Assembly: GCA_947458565.1 (NCBI GenBank)
Contig: CANGZK010000016.1
Location: 1 to 13,563, forward strand
Length of the DNA: 13,563 nucleotides
Direction of reading: 5' to 3'
From: Acidimicrobiaceae bacterium
GTDB lineage: Bacteria; Actinomycetota; Acidimicrobiia; Acidimicrobiales; Ilumatobacteraceae
In this document: piece by piece, positions 6,796 to 13,090 of the stretch
How positions within the stretch are numbered: position 1 is the first letter of the stretch
Layout: each line of letters opens with the position of its first letter
Notes under the pieces: generated by a model
The model's input: only the letters and a program-made list of their open reading frames with translations
What the model was told of the DNA's origin: nothing
Database searches by the model: none
Made by a program: the position numbers and the translations under genes

Positions 6796-7614
6796 TTGCT
6801 TTTGAGTGACGCATGGTATTGGATCTCGATTGAGCGGGATGTAATCACGATTACGGGCTCTGATGCAAAAACGTATCTGCATTCGCAACTCAGTCAAGAT
6901 ATTGCTTCAATGCAACCCGGAGATGTTCGCAGTTCATTACTGTTGCAACCAACTGGAAAAGTTGATTCATTATTGCGAGTCACTTGCGCAGCCGCCGATC
7001 GATTTGTGTTGGACTGCGAACCAGGATTTGGTGAGTCAACGGTCGCGCGACTGAGCCGATTCAAGATTCGAGTTAATGCCGATATCGAGCTACAGCGCCA
7101 AACTTGGCGTGCCATTCGAACCACTTCTTCGGTTAATGACATGGCAAAAATTGCTCAACCGTTTGACATGAGTGGTGCAATTCCTGCGTGGCGAGGTGAT
7201 GGAACAGCATTTGATTTTTTCTCTCCGACAATGACACTGCCAGCAACCTTGCGCGAAGGAACTCAGGATGAATTTGTTGCATCTCGTGTTCGGGCATTGT
7301 GGCCTGAAATGGGTGTCGACATCACAACTGAAATGATTCCTGCAGAAACAGGCGTGGTTGATGTCGCGGTCAGTTTCACTAAGGGTTGTTATCCAGGTCA
7401 AGAACTTGTTGAACGAATGGACTCGCGTGGATCGATGGCGCCGCGCAGATTGTGCAGGGTAATTTGTGTCTCAGGCACAAAAGTCGGTGATCAAGTACTT
7501 GTCAACGAAGAAGTTGTTGGAACGTACACCACCGTGGCAGGCATGATTGCGCTGGCATTGATTAAGCGCGGAGTCGAGATAAGCGATCCATATGGAGAAA
7601 ATCCGACCCTCTAG
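6796..7614 (+). CDS. ygfZ: YgfZ/GcvT-domain folate-binding protein
   Basis: Member of the COG0354 family, whose E. coli member YgfZ uses tetrahydrofolate in assembling or repairing certain Fe-S enzymes. The signature K-G-C-Y-x-G-Q-E is intact at 196-203 (KGCYPGQE), with the conserved Cys at 198, followed by the expected R-x-x-x-x-x-G segment (ERMDSRG). The GcvT-like N-terminal part includes DAKTYLHSQLSQD and LLLQPTGKVDSLLRV, both typical. The start is uncertain: TTG 6796 gives 272 aa and TTG 6802 gives 270 aa; no ATG or GTG is in frame nearby. AGGAG at 6776-6780 is somewhat far for efficient use. It starts 4 bases after trpE. Two Fe-S proteins in the window, RlmN and Nth, are the kind of client such a factor could serve, but that link is inferred. 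Confidence 0.9.
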   Translation: MLLSDAWYWISIERDVITITGSDAKTYLHSQLSQDIASMQPGDVRSSLLLQPTGKVDSLLRVTCAAADRFVLDCEPGFGESTVARLSRFKIRVNADIELQRQTWRAIRTTSSVNDMAKIAQPFDMSGAIPAWRGDGTAFDFFSPTMTLPATLREGTQDEFVASRVRALWPEMGVDITTEMIPAETGVVDVAVSFTKGCYPGQELVERMDSRGSMAPRRLCRVICVSGTKVGDQVLVNEEVVGTYTTVAGMIALALIKRGVEISDPYGENPTL

Positions 7615-7623
7615 GATGACCAG
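7612..7623 (+). promoter_or_regulatory. Candidate leaderless -10 or ribosome site before ppdK
   Basis: TAGGAT (7612-7617) begins with the ygfZ stop codon and stands 6 bases (GACCAG) before the ppdK ATG. It can be read as a -10 hexamer of a leaderless promoter. The AGGA within it (7613-7616), 7 bases from the ATG, can equally be a short Shine-Dalgarno sequence, so this site is the most ambiguous of the set. Confidence 0.35.
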
Positions 7624-10332
7624 ATGACTTACATCTACGCGTTTGATCACAAGCACCGTAAATCCCCGATGAGTCTCAAAGATTTGTTGGGTGGCAAAGG
7701 TGCCAACTTGGCCGAGATGATGAGTGTGCTTCATTTGCCAGTACCTCACGGCTTTACGGTGACCACCGATGCGTGTCGCGACTACATGCATGGCGGTTGG
7801 CCTAAGAGCCTTGACAAAGAGCTCAACTTGCAGGTCACTGCACTTGAGCGCAAGATGAAGGCACGCTTGGGTGATCCTTCGAGCCCATTGCTGGTATCGG
7901 TGCGTTCTGGTGCCAAGTTTTCGATGCCGGGCATGATGGACACGGTTCTCAACCTGGGTCTCAATGACAAGAGTGTCGTCGGTTTGGCGCGAACGACAAA
8001 CGATGAGCGCTTTTCGTATGACAGTTATCGTCGCTTCATTTCGATGTACGGCCGAATCGTGCTGGGAATTGATGGCGTAAAGTTTGAGCATCCATTTGAA
8101 GAAGCAAAGAAGGCTTCAGGGGTGAAGAGCGATGCAGACTTGCCAGCTACTGCGTTGAAGGCTTTGTGCGAGACGTACAAGCAGGTCGTGAAAACTGAGA
8201 CCGGTCGCGAATTTCCGCAAGACCCAATGAAGCAATTGCGTGGAGCGGTAGAAGCAGTGTTTCGTTCCTGGAATGGCGCACGAGCAATTGCCTATCGAGT
8301 GCGCGAGAAAATTAGTCATGATTTGGGCACAGCAGTAAATGTGCAGGCAATGGTGTTTGGAAACCGTGACAACAACTCTGGTACAGGTGTTGGTTTTACC
8401 CGCAATGCGGCAACGGGCGAAAACAAACCATACGGAGACTTTTTGGTTAACGCTCAAGGTGAAGACGTAGTTGCCGGGATTCGTAATACCGAAACACTGG
8501 ACGACCTCAAACGTCAGTTTCCTGCAATTCATGCAGAGTTGATGACAATTTTTGATCGACTTGAGCGCCACTACAAAGACATGTGCGACACCGAGTTCAC
8601 GATTGACCAAGGCAAGTTGTGGATGCTGCAAACACGGGTTGGTAAGCGCACTGGCGCGGCCGCTTTGCGAATGGCTGTTGACATGACTAAGCCTTCGGGC
8701 AAGGGCAAAGCCGCATGGAAAATCTCAAAGAAAGACGCGCTCATGCGAGTTGCAGCAGAGCATTTGGATCAAGTGCTGCATCCGCAGTTTGCAAACAAGT
8801 CAAAGGCGCTCACAAAGGGTCTTGCTGCATCGCCGGGTGCCGCCGTTGGCGCTGTCTACTTCACTGCCGATGACGCGGCGGCTGCTGCTGGTCGTGGCGA
8901 GGCCGTTATTTTGGTGCGCAGCGAAACAAGTCCGGAAGACGTACATGGAATGATGGTTGCTAAGGGCATCTTGACTTCTCGTGGCGGACTCGTGAGTCAC
9001 GCAGCAGTAGTCGCTCGCGGTTGGGGAACTCCTGCAATCGTAGGTGCTGAATCGGTGCATATTGATGGCAAGAAATTCACTGTTGGTGAAACTGTCGTTC
9101 GTGAGGGAGATGTCATTTCTTTAGACGGCACAACTGGTGAAGTGATTGTTGGGGCGATGACACTCGCTGCTGCCGAACCGACAAAAGAGTTTCATACCAT
9201 TTTGAAGTGGGCAGACGAGATTCGTAAGGGCAAGCTCGCAGTGCGTGCAAATGCCGACACCGATGAAGATGCCACCAAGGCGCGCGAATACGGAGCAGAG
9301 GGTATTGGTCTGTGCCGCACCGAGCACATGTTTTTGGCCCCAGATCGCTTACCAGTTGTGCGACGCATGATTTTGGCAAGTACGCCAGCAGAAGAGGCTT
9401 CTGCTTTGGATGAATTGCGCAAAGTGCAGACCGAAGACTTTGCATCGATCCTGCGGGCGATGAGCGGATTGCCTGTAACGGTTCGATTGCTCGACCCACC
9501 CTTGCACGAGTTCTTGCCTCGCGTGGATGAACTCGAGATCAAGCGGGCAACTGTCGGATTGACGGCAGAGGAAACCAAATTGATTGAAGCCGCACATTCG
9601 TGGGCAGAAGTCAACCCAATGCTCGGAACACGAGGCGTTCGGCTTGGTGTCATTAAGCCCGGTTTGTACGCGATGCAGGTGCGGGCACTGCTCGCAGCAG
9701 CCGACATAGTTGCCAGCGAGGGTTATTCACCAATCGTTGAAGTGATGATTCCACTCGTCGTGACCAAAGAAGAGTTGGCACTGGCGCGCAGTTGGGTTGA
9801 GCAAGAAATTCTCGCTCACTCGAAGCAACTCAAGCCGGCTGCAAAGTCTGGTGCCAAAAACACAGTCAAAAACACAATCAAAAAGTCGAAGCAGCCAAAG
9901 GTGACGATCGGAACGATGATCGAAACGCCTCGAGCCGCTCTTGTTGCTGGCGAGTTGGCCGAGATTAGTGATTTCTTTAGTTTTGGAACGAACGACCTCA
10001 CGCAGATGGCATTTGGTTTCAGCCGTGACGATGTGGAAAGTCGCATGATGCCCGCATATTTGGAGGCTGGACTACTGAAGCGAAATCCTTTTGAAACTAT
10101 TGACCAAGTTGGGGTTGGTGAACTTGTGAAAATTGCAGCCAATCGGGGTCGTAAGGCAAAACGTGGAATCAAATTGGGCGTTTGTGGAGAACATGGCGGC
10201 GATCCAGAATCAATTGGATTGTTTTACCGCGCGGGACTTGACTACGTGTCGTGTTCGCCGTATCGTATTCCTATAGCCCGACTTGCGTCAGCGCAAGCGA
10301 TCATCGGGGGAAGTAAAGCTGAAACTAAATAG
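7624..10332 (+). CDS. ppdK: Pyruvate, phosphate dikinase
   Basis: Interconverts ATP, pyruvate and Pi with AMP, PEP and PPi at the glycolysis/gluconeogenesis node. The N-terminal ATP-grasp part (about 1-340) has GGKGANLAEM (23-32) and VRSGAKFSMPGMMDTVLNLG (93-112). The swivelling phosphohistidine domain has GGLVSHAAVVARG with catalytic H459. The C-terminal PEP/pyruvate barrel has GLCRTEHMF (562-570), GTMIETPRAAL (763-773), FGTNDLTQMAFGFSRDD (787-803) and the catalytic C854 in GVCGEHGGD. Two oddities: the Thr two residues before the catalytic His, target of the regulatory kinase/phosphorylase in plants and some bacteria, is Val457; and a Lys-rich insert at about 734-759 brings the length to 902 aa against the usual 870-880. 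The ppdK regulatory protein gene is not in the window. Confidence 0.97.
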   Translation: MTYIYAFDHKHRKSPMSLKDLLGGKGANLAEMMSVLHLPVPHGFTVTTDACRDYMHGGWPKSLDKELNLQVTALERKMKARLGDPSSPLLVSVRSGAKFSMPGMMDTVLNLGLNDKSVVGLARTTNDERFSYDSYRRFISMYGRIVLGIDGVKFEHPFEEAKKASGVKSDADLPATALKALCETYKQVVKTETGREFPQDPMKQLRGAVEAVFRSWNGARAIAYRVREKISHDLGTAVNVQAMVFGNRDNNSGTGVGFTRNAATGENKPYGDFLVNAQGEDVVAGIRNTETLDDLKRQFPAIHAELMTIFDRLERHYKDMCDTEFTIDQGKLWMLQTRVGKRTGAAALRMAVDMTKPSGKGKAAWKISKKDALMRVAAEHLDQVLHPQFANKSKALTKGLAASPGAAVGAVYFTADDAAAAAGRGEAVILVRSETSPEDVHGMMVAKGILTSRGGLVSHAAVVARGWGTPAIVGAESVHIDGKKFTVGETVVREGDVISLDGTTGEVIVGAMTLAAAEPTKEFHTILKWADEIRKGKLAVRANADTDEDATKAREYGAEGIGLCRTEHMFLAPDRLPVVRRMILASTPAEEASALDELRKVQTEDFASILRAMSGLPVTVRLLDPPLHEFLPRVDELEIKRATVGLTAEETKLIEAAHSWAEVNPMLGTRGVRLGVIKPGLYAMQVRALLAAADIVASEGYSPIVEVMIPLVVTKEELALARSWVEQEILAHSKQLKPAAKSGAKNTVKNTIKKSKQPKVTIGTMIETPRAALVAGELAEISDFFSFGTNDLTQMAFGFSRDDVESRMMPAYLEAGLLKRNPFETIDQVGVGELVKIAANRGRKAKRGIKLGVCGEHGGDPESIGLFYRAGLDYVSCSPYRIPIARLASAQAIIGGSKAETK
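9855..9890 (+). repeat. Three-unit 12-bp tandem repeat inside ppdK
   Basis: CAAAAACACAGT, CAAAAACACAAT and a diverged CAAAAAGTCGAA lie head to tail. The first two differ at one base. Because the unit is a multiple of three it keeps the frame and encodes the repeated KNTV-KNTI-KKSK in the lysine-rich insert just before the GTMIETPRAAL core motif. It looks like slippage-driven expansion in a surface loop. Confidence 0.75.
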
Positions 10333-10339
10333 TTTCAGC
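10318..10339. repeat. Perfect 10-2-10 palindrome on the ppdK stop codon
   Basis: GCTGAAACTA-AA-TAGTTTCAGC is perfectly symmetrical and contains the ppdK TAG (10330-10332). As RNA it can form a 9-bp stem with an AAAT loop; as DNA it could be an operator about 26 bases before the terC start. The following bases (GTAAAACCCG) include no T tract, so it is not a standard intrinsic terminator. It may instead stabilise the ppdK 3' end or attenuate read-through into terC. Confidence 0.5.
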
Positions 10340-10350
10340 GTAAAACCCGA

Positions 10351-10362
10351 GAGGTCAAAGGA
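10351..10362 (+). promoter_or_regulatory. Ribosome binding site of terC
   Basis: GAGGT (10351-10355) and AAAGGA (10357-10362) precede the ATG at 10366. This is the best Shine-Dalgarno sequence of the window and contrasts with the largely SD-free starts elsewhere, suggesting terC is translated from a leadered transcript, probably read through from ppdK. Confidence 0.6.
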
Positions 10363-10365
10363 AAA

Positions 10366-11334
10366 ATGCTGAGCACTCTATTTAGCGCAAGTTCACGAAG
10401 CGAAAATTTTGTAGATATCACTGTCCCATGGTGGGGATGGGAGATGTTGCTCGGTCTCATCGGTGCACTCTTGCTGGTTGACATTCTTATTGTCCACCGT
10501 CGTCCGCATGTCGCTCACCTCAAAGAAGCAGCGATTGAATCGATTGTGTGGGTGAGCATCGGTGTTGGTTTCACTTTTGTTATCTGGGCAATGTTTGAAA
10601 GAGCAGCCGCTGTTGAGTACATCAGTGGCTACTTGATTGAGAAGAGCTTGAGTGTCGACAACGTGTTTGTGTGGGCGATGATTTTCACTCACTTTAAAGT
10701 GCCACGCGAGTATCAGCACCGCGTTTTGTTCTGGGGAATTTTCGGTGCATTAGTAATGCGCTTTGTATTCATATTCCTTGGTGTCGCAATTATTGAGCGC
10801 TTTGATTACGTCTTGATTGTCTTTGGACTCTTTCTCATCTACACCGGTATTGGGGTCTTCCGACACGGTGATGAGGCCGAAAAGAATCCTTCAGACACTC
10901 GTACGATGCGACTTTTCCATCGCTTTGTCCCGACTACGGATGAGTTGGACGGACAGAAGCTTTTCACGAAGAAAAACGGAAAGAGGCTGGCAACTCCATT
11001 GCTTGCGGTATTGGTCGTTATTGAAATCTCTGACGTGATATTTGCTGTCGACTCTGTTCCTGCCGTGCTCGCAGTGAGCAATGAGCAGTTCATTGTGTTT
11101 GCGGCGAATGCTTTTGCCATTATGGGTCTGCGAGCGCTCTACTTCTTGTTTGCAGATATCAAGGACCGCTTTGTATACCTCAAGCCAGCCATCTCGGTGC
11201 TGTTGATTTATGTCGGTATCAAAATGACTGCCGCACATTGGTACCACGTCCCAACTTGGCTGTCCCTGCTGTTCATTATGACGGTCATGACCGTCGCGAT
11301 TATCGCTTCAGTGATCCACGACCGCAAGCACTAG
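10366..11334 (+). CDS. TerC/Alx family integral membrane protein, probable metal ion exporter
   Basis: The 322-aa polytopic membrane protein has about eight or nine hydrophobic segments, at roughly 24-43, 60-78, 84-106, 120-140, 146-165, 208-230, 240-262, 273-289 and 298-316. The two TerC family signatures with buried acidic residues are present: EKSLSVDNVFV (92-102) and EISDVIFAVDSVPA (220-233). The hydrophilic loop at about 166-206 is the usual cytoplasmic connector. Characterised relatives such as E. coli Alx and Bacillus TerC-like proteins export Mn2+ or help metallate secreted proteins; the name comes from tellurite resistance. Mn2+ handling is the likeliest role by homology but not shown here. 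It is preceded by a strong ribosome site, and its 33-base leader is too short for a yybP-ykoY riboswitch. The start ATG 10366 fits the family N terminus. Confidence 0.92.
   Translation: MLSTLFSASSRSENFVDITVPWWGWEMLLGLIGALLLVDILIVHRRPHVAHLKEAAIESIVWVSIGVGFTFVIWAMFERAAAVEYISGYLIEKSLSVDNVFVWAMIFTHFKVPREYQHRVLFWGIFGALVMRFVFIFLGVAIIERFDYVLIVFGLFLIYTGIGVFRHGDEAEKNPSDTRTMRLFHRFVPTTDELDGQKLFTKKNGKRLATPLLAVLVVIEISDVIFAVDSVPAVLAVSNEQFIVFAANAFAIMGLRALYFLFADIKDRFVYLKPAISVLLIYVGIKMTAAHWYHVPTWLSLLFIMTVMTVAIIASVIHDRKH
11280..11295. repeat. Perfect 16-bp palindrome near the 3' end of terC
   Basis: GACGGTCATGACCGTC is fully self-complementary. It encodes part of the MTVMTV repeat in the last membrane segment of the TerC protein, so coding constraint may explain it. 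Its centre is about 57 bases before the dnaG start, a position from which a regulator could act, but nothing else supports that. Confidence 0.35.
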
Positions 11335-11344
11335 TCTGCATGGC
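11332..11344 (+). promoter_or_regulatory. Candidate leaderless -10 element of dnaG overlapping the terC stop
   Basis: TAGTCT (11332-11337) starts with the terC stop codon and is followed by 7 bases (GCATGGC) and the dnaG GTG. There is no Shine-Dalgarno sequence in the 10-base gap. The arrangement matches that before the M3 peptidase, ppdK and rlmN genes. Transcript data would be needed to confirm a start at the GTG. Confidence 0.4.
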
Positions 11345-13090
11345 GTGGCCATTAGTGATGACGACATAGAGCGGCTGCGCGAAACCGTCTCGCTTGTAGA
11401 TGTGGTGCAGGGCTACTTGCCCTTGCGCAGAGTTGGTCGTAATTGGGTTGGTCTGTGTCCATTCCATGCCGAAAAATCTGGGTCTTTCAACGTGCGCGAA
11501 GAAACAAAGCGCTATCGATGTTTCGGTTGCGGTGCAGCGGGTGATGTGTTTAAGTTTGTGCAAGAGATCGAGCATCTTGACTTTGTAGGGTCGATCGAAC
11601 ATCTGGCCAATAAAGCCGGCATGACACTGACATACACAACTGGTGGGCAAAGCAAAGACAGACAACATCGCAAGCAGCTCATCGAAGTGATGGACAAGGC
11701 AGTGAATTGGTATCACGATCGGCTGCTCACCAGCCCAGATGCACGTGTTGCGCGTGACTACTTGCGCGATCGTGGACTCTCGGGAGATGTTGCCCGACAA
11801 TTCAAAATGGGTTGGGCGCCAGATGACTGGGATGCCATGAGTCGAGAAATCGGTGTGTCAATTGATTTGCTGAAAGAAGTAGGCCTCGCTTTTGTGAACA
11901 AGCGTGGCAAATCACAAGATTCGTTTCGAGCGCGTGTACTTTTTCCAATTTTCACAGATGCAGGTGATGCAGTTGCTTTCGGAGGGCGCATTCTGCCGGG
12001 GAGTACCGACCCAGCAAAATATAAGAACTCTTCCGAAACAACTATTTACGCAAAATCCAAAACGTTGTATGGCCTTAATTGGGCCAAGCAAGACATCGTT
12101 GCTGCTGATGAAGTGATTGTGTGCGAGGGCTACACCGATGTGATTGGCTTTCATCGCTCAGGAATTTCTCGTGCAGTTGCAACTTGTGGCACGGCACTGA
12201 CGGAAGAGCATGTGCGCTTACTGAAGCGATTTGCCAACAAAGTGATTTTGGCCTTTGACGCAGATGCAGCTGGGCAGGGAGCTGCTGAACGTTTTTATGA
12301 GTGGGAGAGTCGATATAAATTGCAAGTGTTTGTTGCCAAGTTTCCAGACGGCAAAGATCCTGGCGAGCTCGCAATGACAAACCCCGAAGCGCTTGCGGCG
12401 GCGATTAAAGATGCCAAACCATTTTTGGGCTTTCGATTGCAGCGCACGCTTGATGCAGGTTCAATTGCCTCTCCAGAGGCCAGGTCGCGAACTGCTCAGC
12501 AGGCAATGGCGGTGATCAATGAACACCCCGATAAAAATGTGCGCAAAATCTATGCAGGAGAGGTAGCGAGCCATGTGGGTATTCCTGCTGTTGACCTGAT
12601 GCAGCTGGCCGAACGCGGGAGTCGAAAACCAGAAGTGCGCACCGGCCCAACAGTTGATTCGTCGCGTCGCGAAAACGCCGAATTTGTGGCACTTTCGATC
12701 ATGGTGCAGGACTGGAATGCAATCGCGACATGGATGAGCGAAAGTCTGTTCTCTGATGACGTGTATCGCCGAGCGTATTTGGCTGTCGCATCAGTGACGG
12801 GCAATATCGCTAGTGCGCTAGAAGTCGCAGACCCTGAGGCACGCGAAGTTGTTGAGCGGGCCGCAGTCGCCGATATCGACTCGGACCCATTTACTGAGGC
12901 AAAGAATCTCATCTCGGCTGCAGTGCGCCGCGAATTATCAAATCGCAATCGCATCACTGATCCAGACGAGATTCGTGCCGACCGAGATGCTCGTATATTG
13001 CTGGAAGAACTTGATAACACAACCATGGCGGATGCAGCAGCGATGGAGCTGCTGGACTGGCTTGGAAAACGAGTGGGCGAGCACGCATGA
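11345..13090 (+). CDS. dnaG: DNA primase
   Basis: Synthesises RNA primers at the replication fork. The N-terminal zinc-binding CHC2 domain has ligands C38, H41, C59 and C62 (GLCPFHAEKSGSF and YRCFGCGAAGD). The catalytic core has SQDSFRARVLFPI and the TOPRIM motifs VCEGYTDVI (with E261) and AFDADAAGQGA (D304, D306), followed by FPDGKDPGE (333-341). The C-terminal part (about 440-581) is helical and fits a DnaB-interaction region, though it is poorly conserved. At 581 aa it matches E. coli DnaG. The start is GTG 11345; the nearby ATG at 11340 is in another frame. It begins 10 bases after terC, and its TGA overlaps the ATG of the sigma factor gene by four bases (ATGA), indicating translational coupling. 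rpsU, the third member of the classical operon, is not upstream. Confidence 0.97.
   Translation: MAISDDDIERLRETVSLVDVVQGYLPLRRVGRNWVGLCPFHAEKSGSFNVREETKRYRCFGCGAAGDVFKFVQEIEHLDFVGSIEHLANKAGMTLTYTTGGQSKDRQHRKQLIEVMDKAVNWYHDRLLTSPDARVARDYLRDRGLSGDVARQFKMGWAPDDWDAMSREIGVSIDLLKEVGLAFVNKRGKSQDSFRARVLFPIFTDAGDAVAFGGRILPGSTDPAKYKNSSETTIYAKSKTLYGLNWAKQDIVAADEVIVCEGYTDVIGFHRSGISRAVATCGTALTEEHVRLLKRFANKVILAFDADAAGQGAAERFYEWESRYKLQVFVAKFPDGKDPGELAMTNPEALAAAIKDAKPFLGFRLQRTLDAGSIASPEARSRTAQQAMAVINEHPDKNVRKIYAGEVASHVGIPAVDLMQLAERGSRKPEVRTGPTVDSSRRENAEFVALSIMVQDWNAIATWMSESLFSDDVYRRAYLAVASVTGNIASALEVADPEAREVVERAAVADIDSDPFTEAKNLISAAVRRELSNRNRITDPDEIRADRDARILLEELDNTTMADAAAMELLDWLGKRVGEHA

Noticed and set aside
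7471..8091. 206-codon open frame on the minus strand across the ygfZ/ppdK junction
   Set aside because: It lies antisense to two well-supported genes, its product has no recognisable domain and it is rich in His/Arg/Gln as expected from reverse translation of conserved coding sequence.
8116..9707. Minus-strand open frames of about 170 codons within ppdK (8116-8631 and 9192-9707)
   Set aside because: Both are fully inside a long conserved enzyme gene and show low-complexity or Cys/His-scattered translations without family motifs.
10318..10345. Classic rho-independent terminator after ppdK
   Set aside because: The stem is not GC-rich and no T tract follows it.
10333..10365. Manganese riboswitch (yybP-ykoY) before the TerC-family gene
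   Set aside because: Such a riboswitch needs roughly 100 or more bases; only 33 bases separate ppdK and terC and they lack the expected helices.
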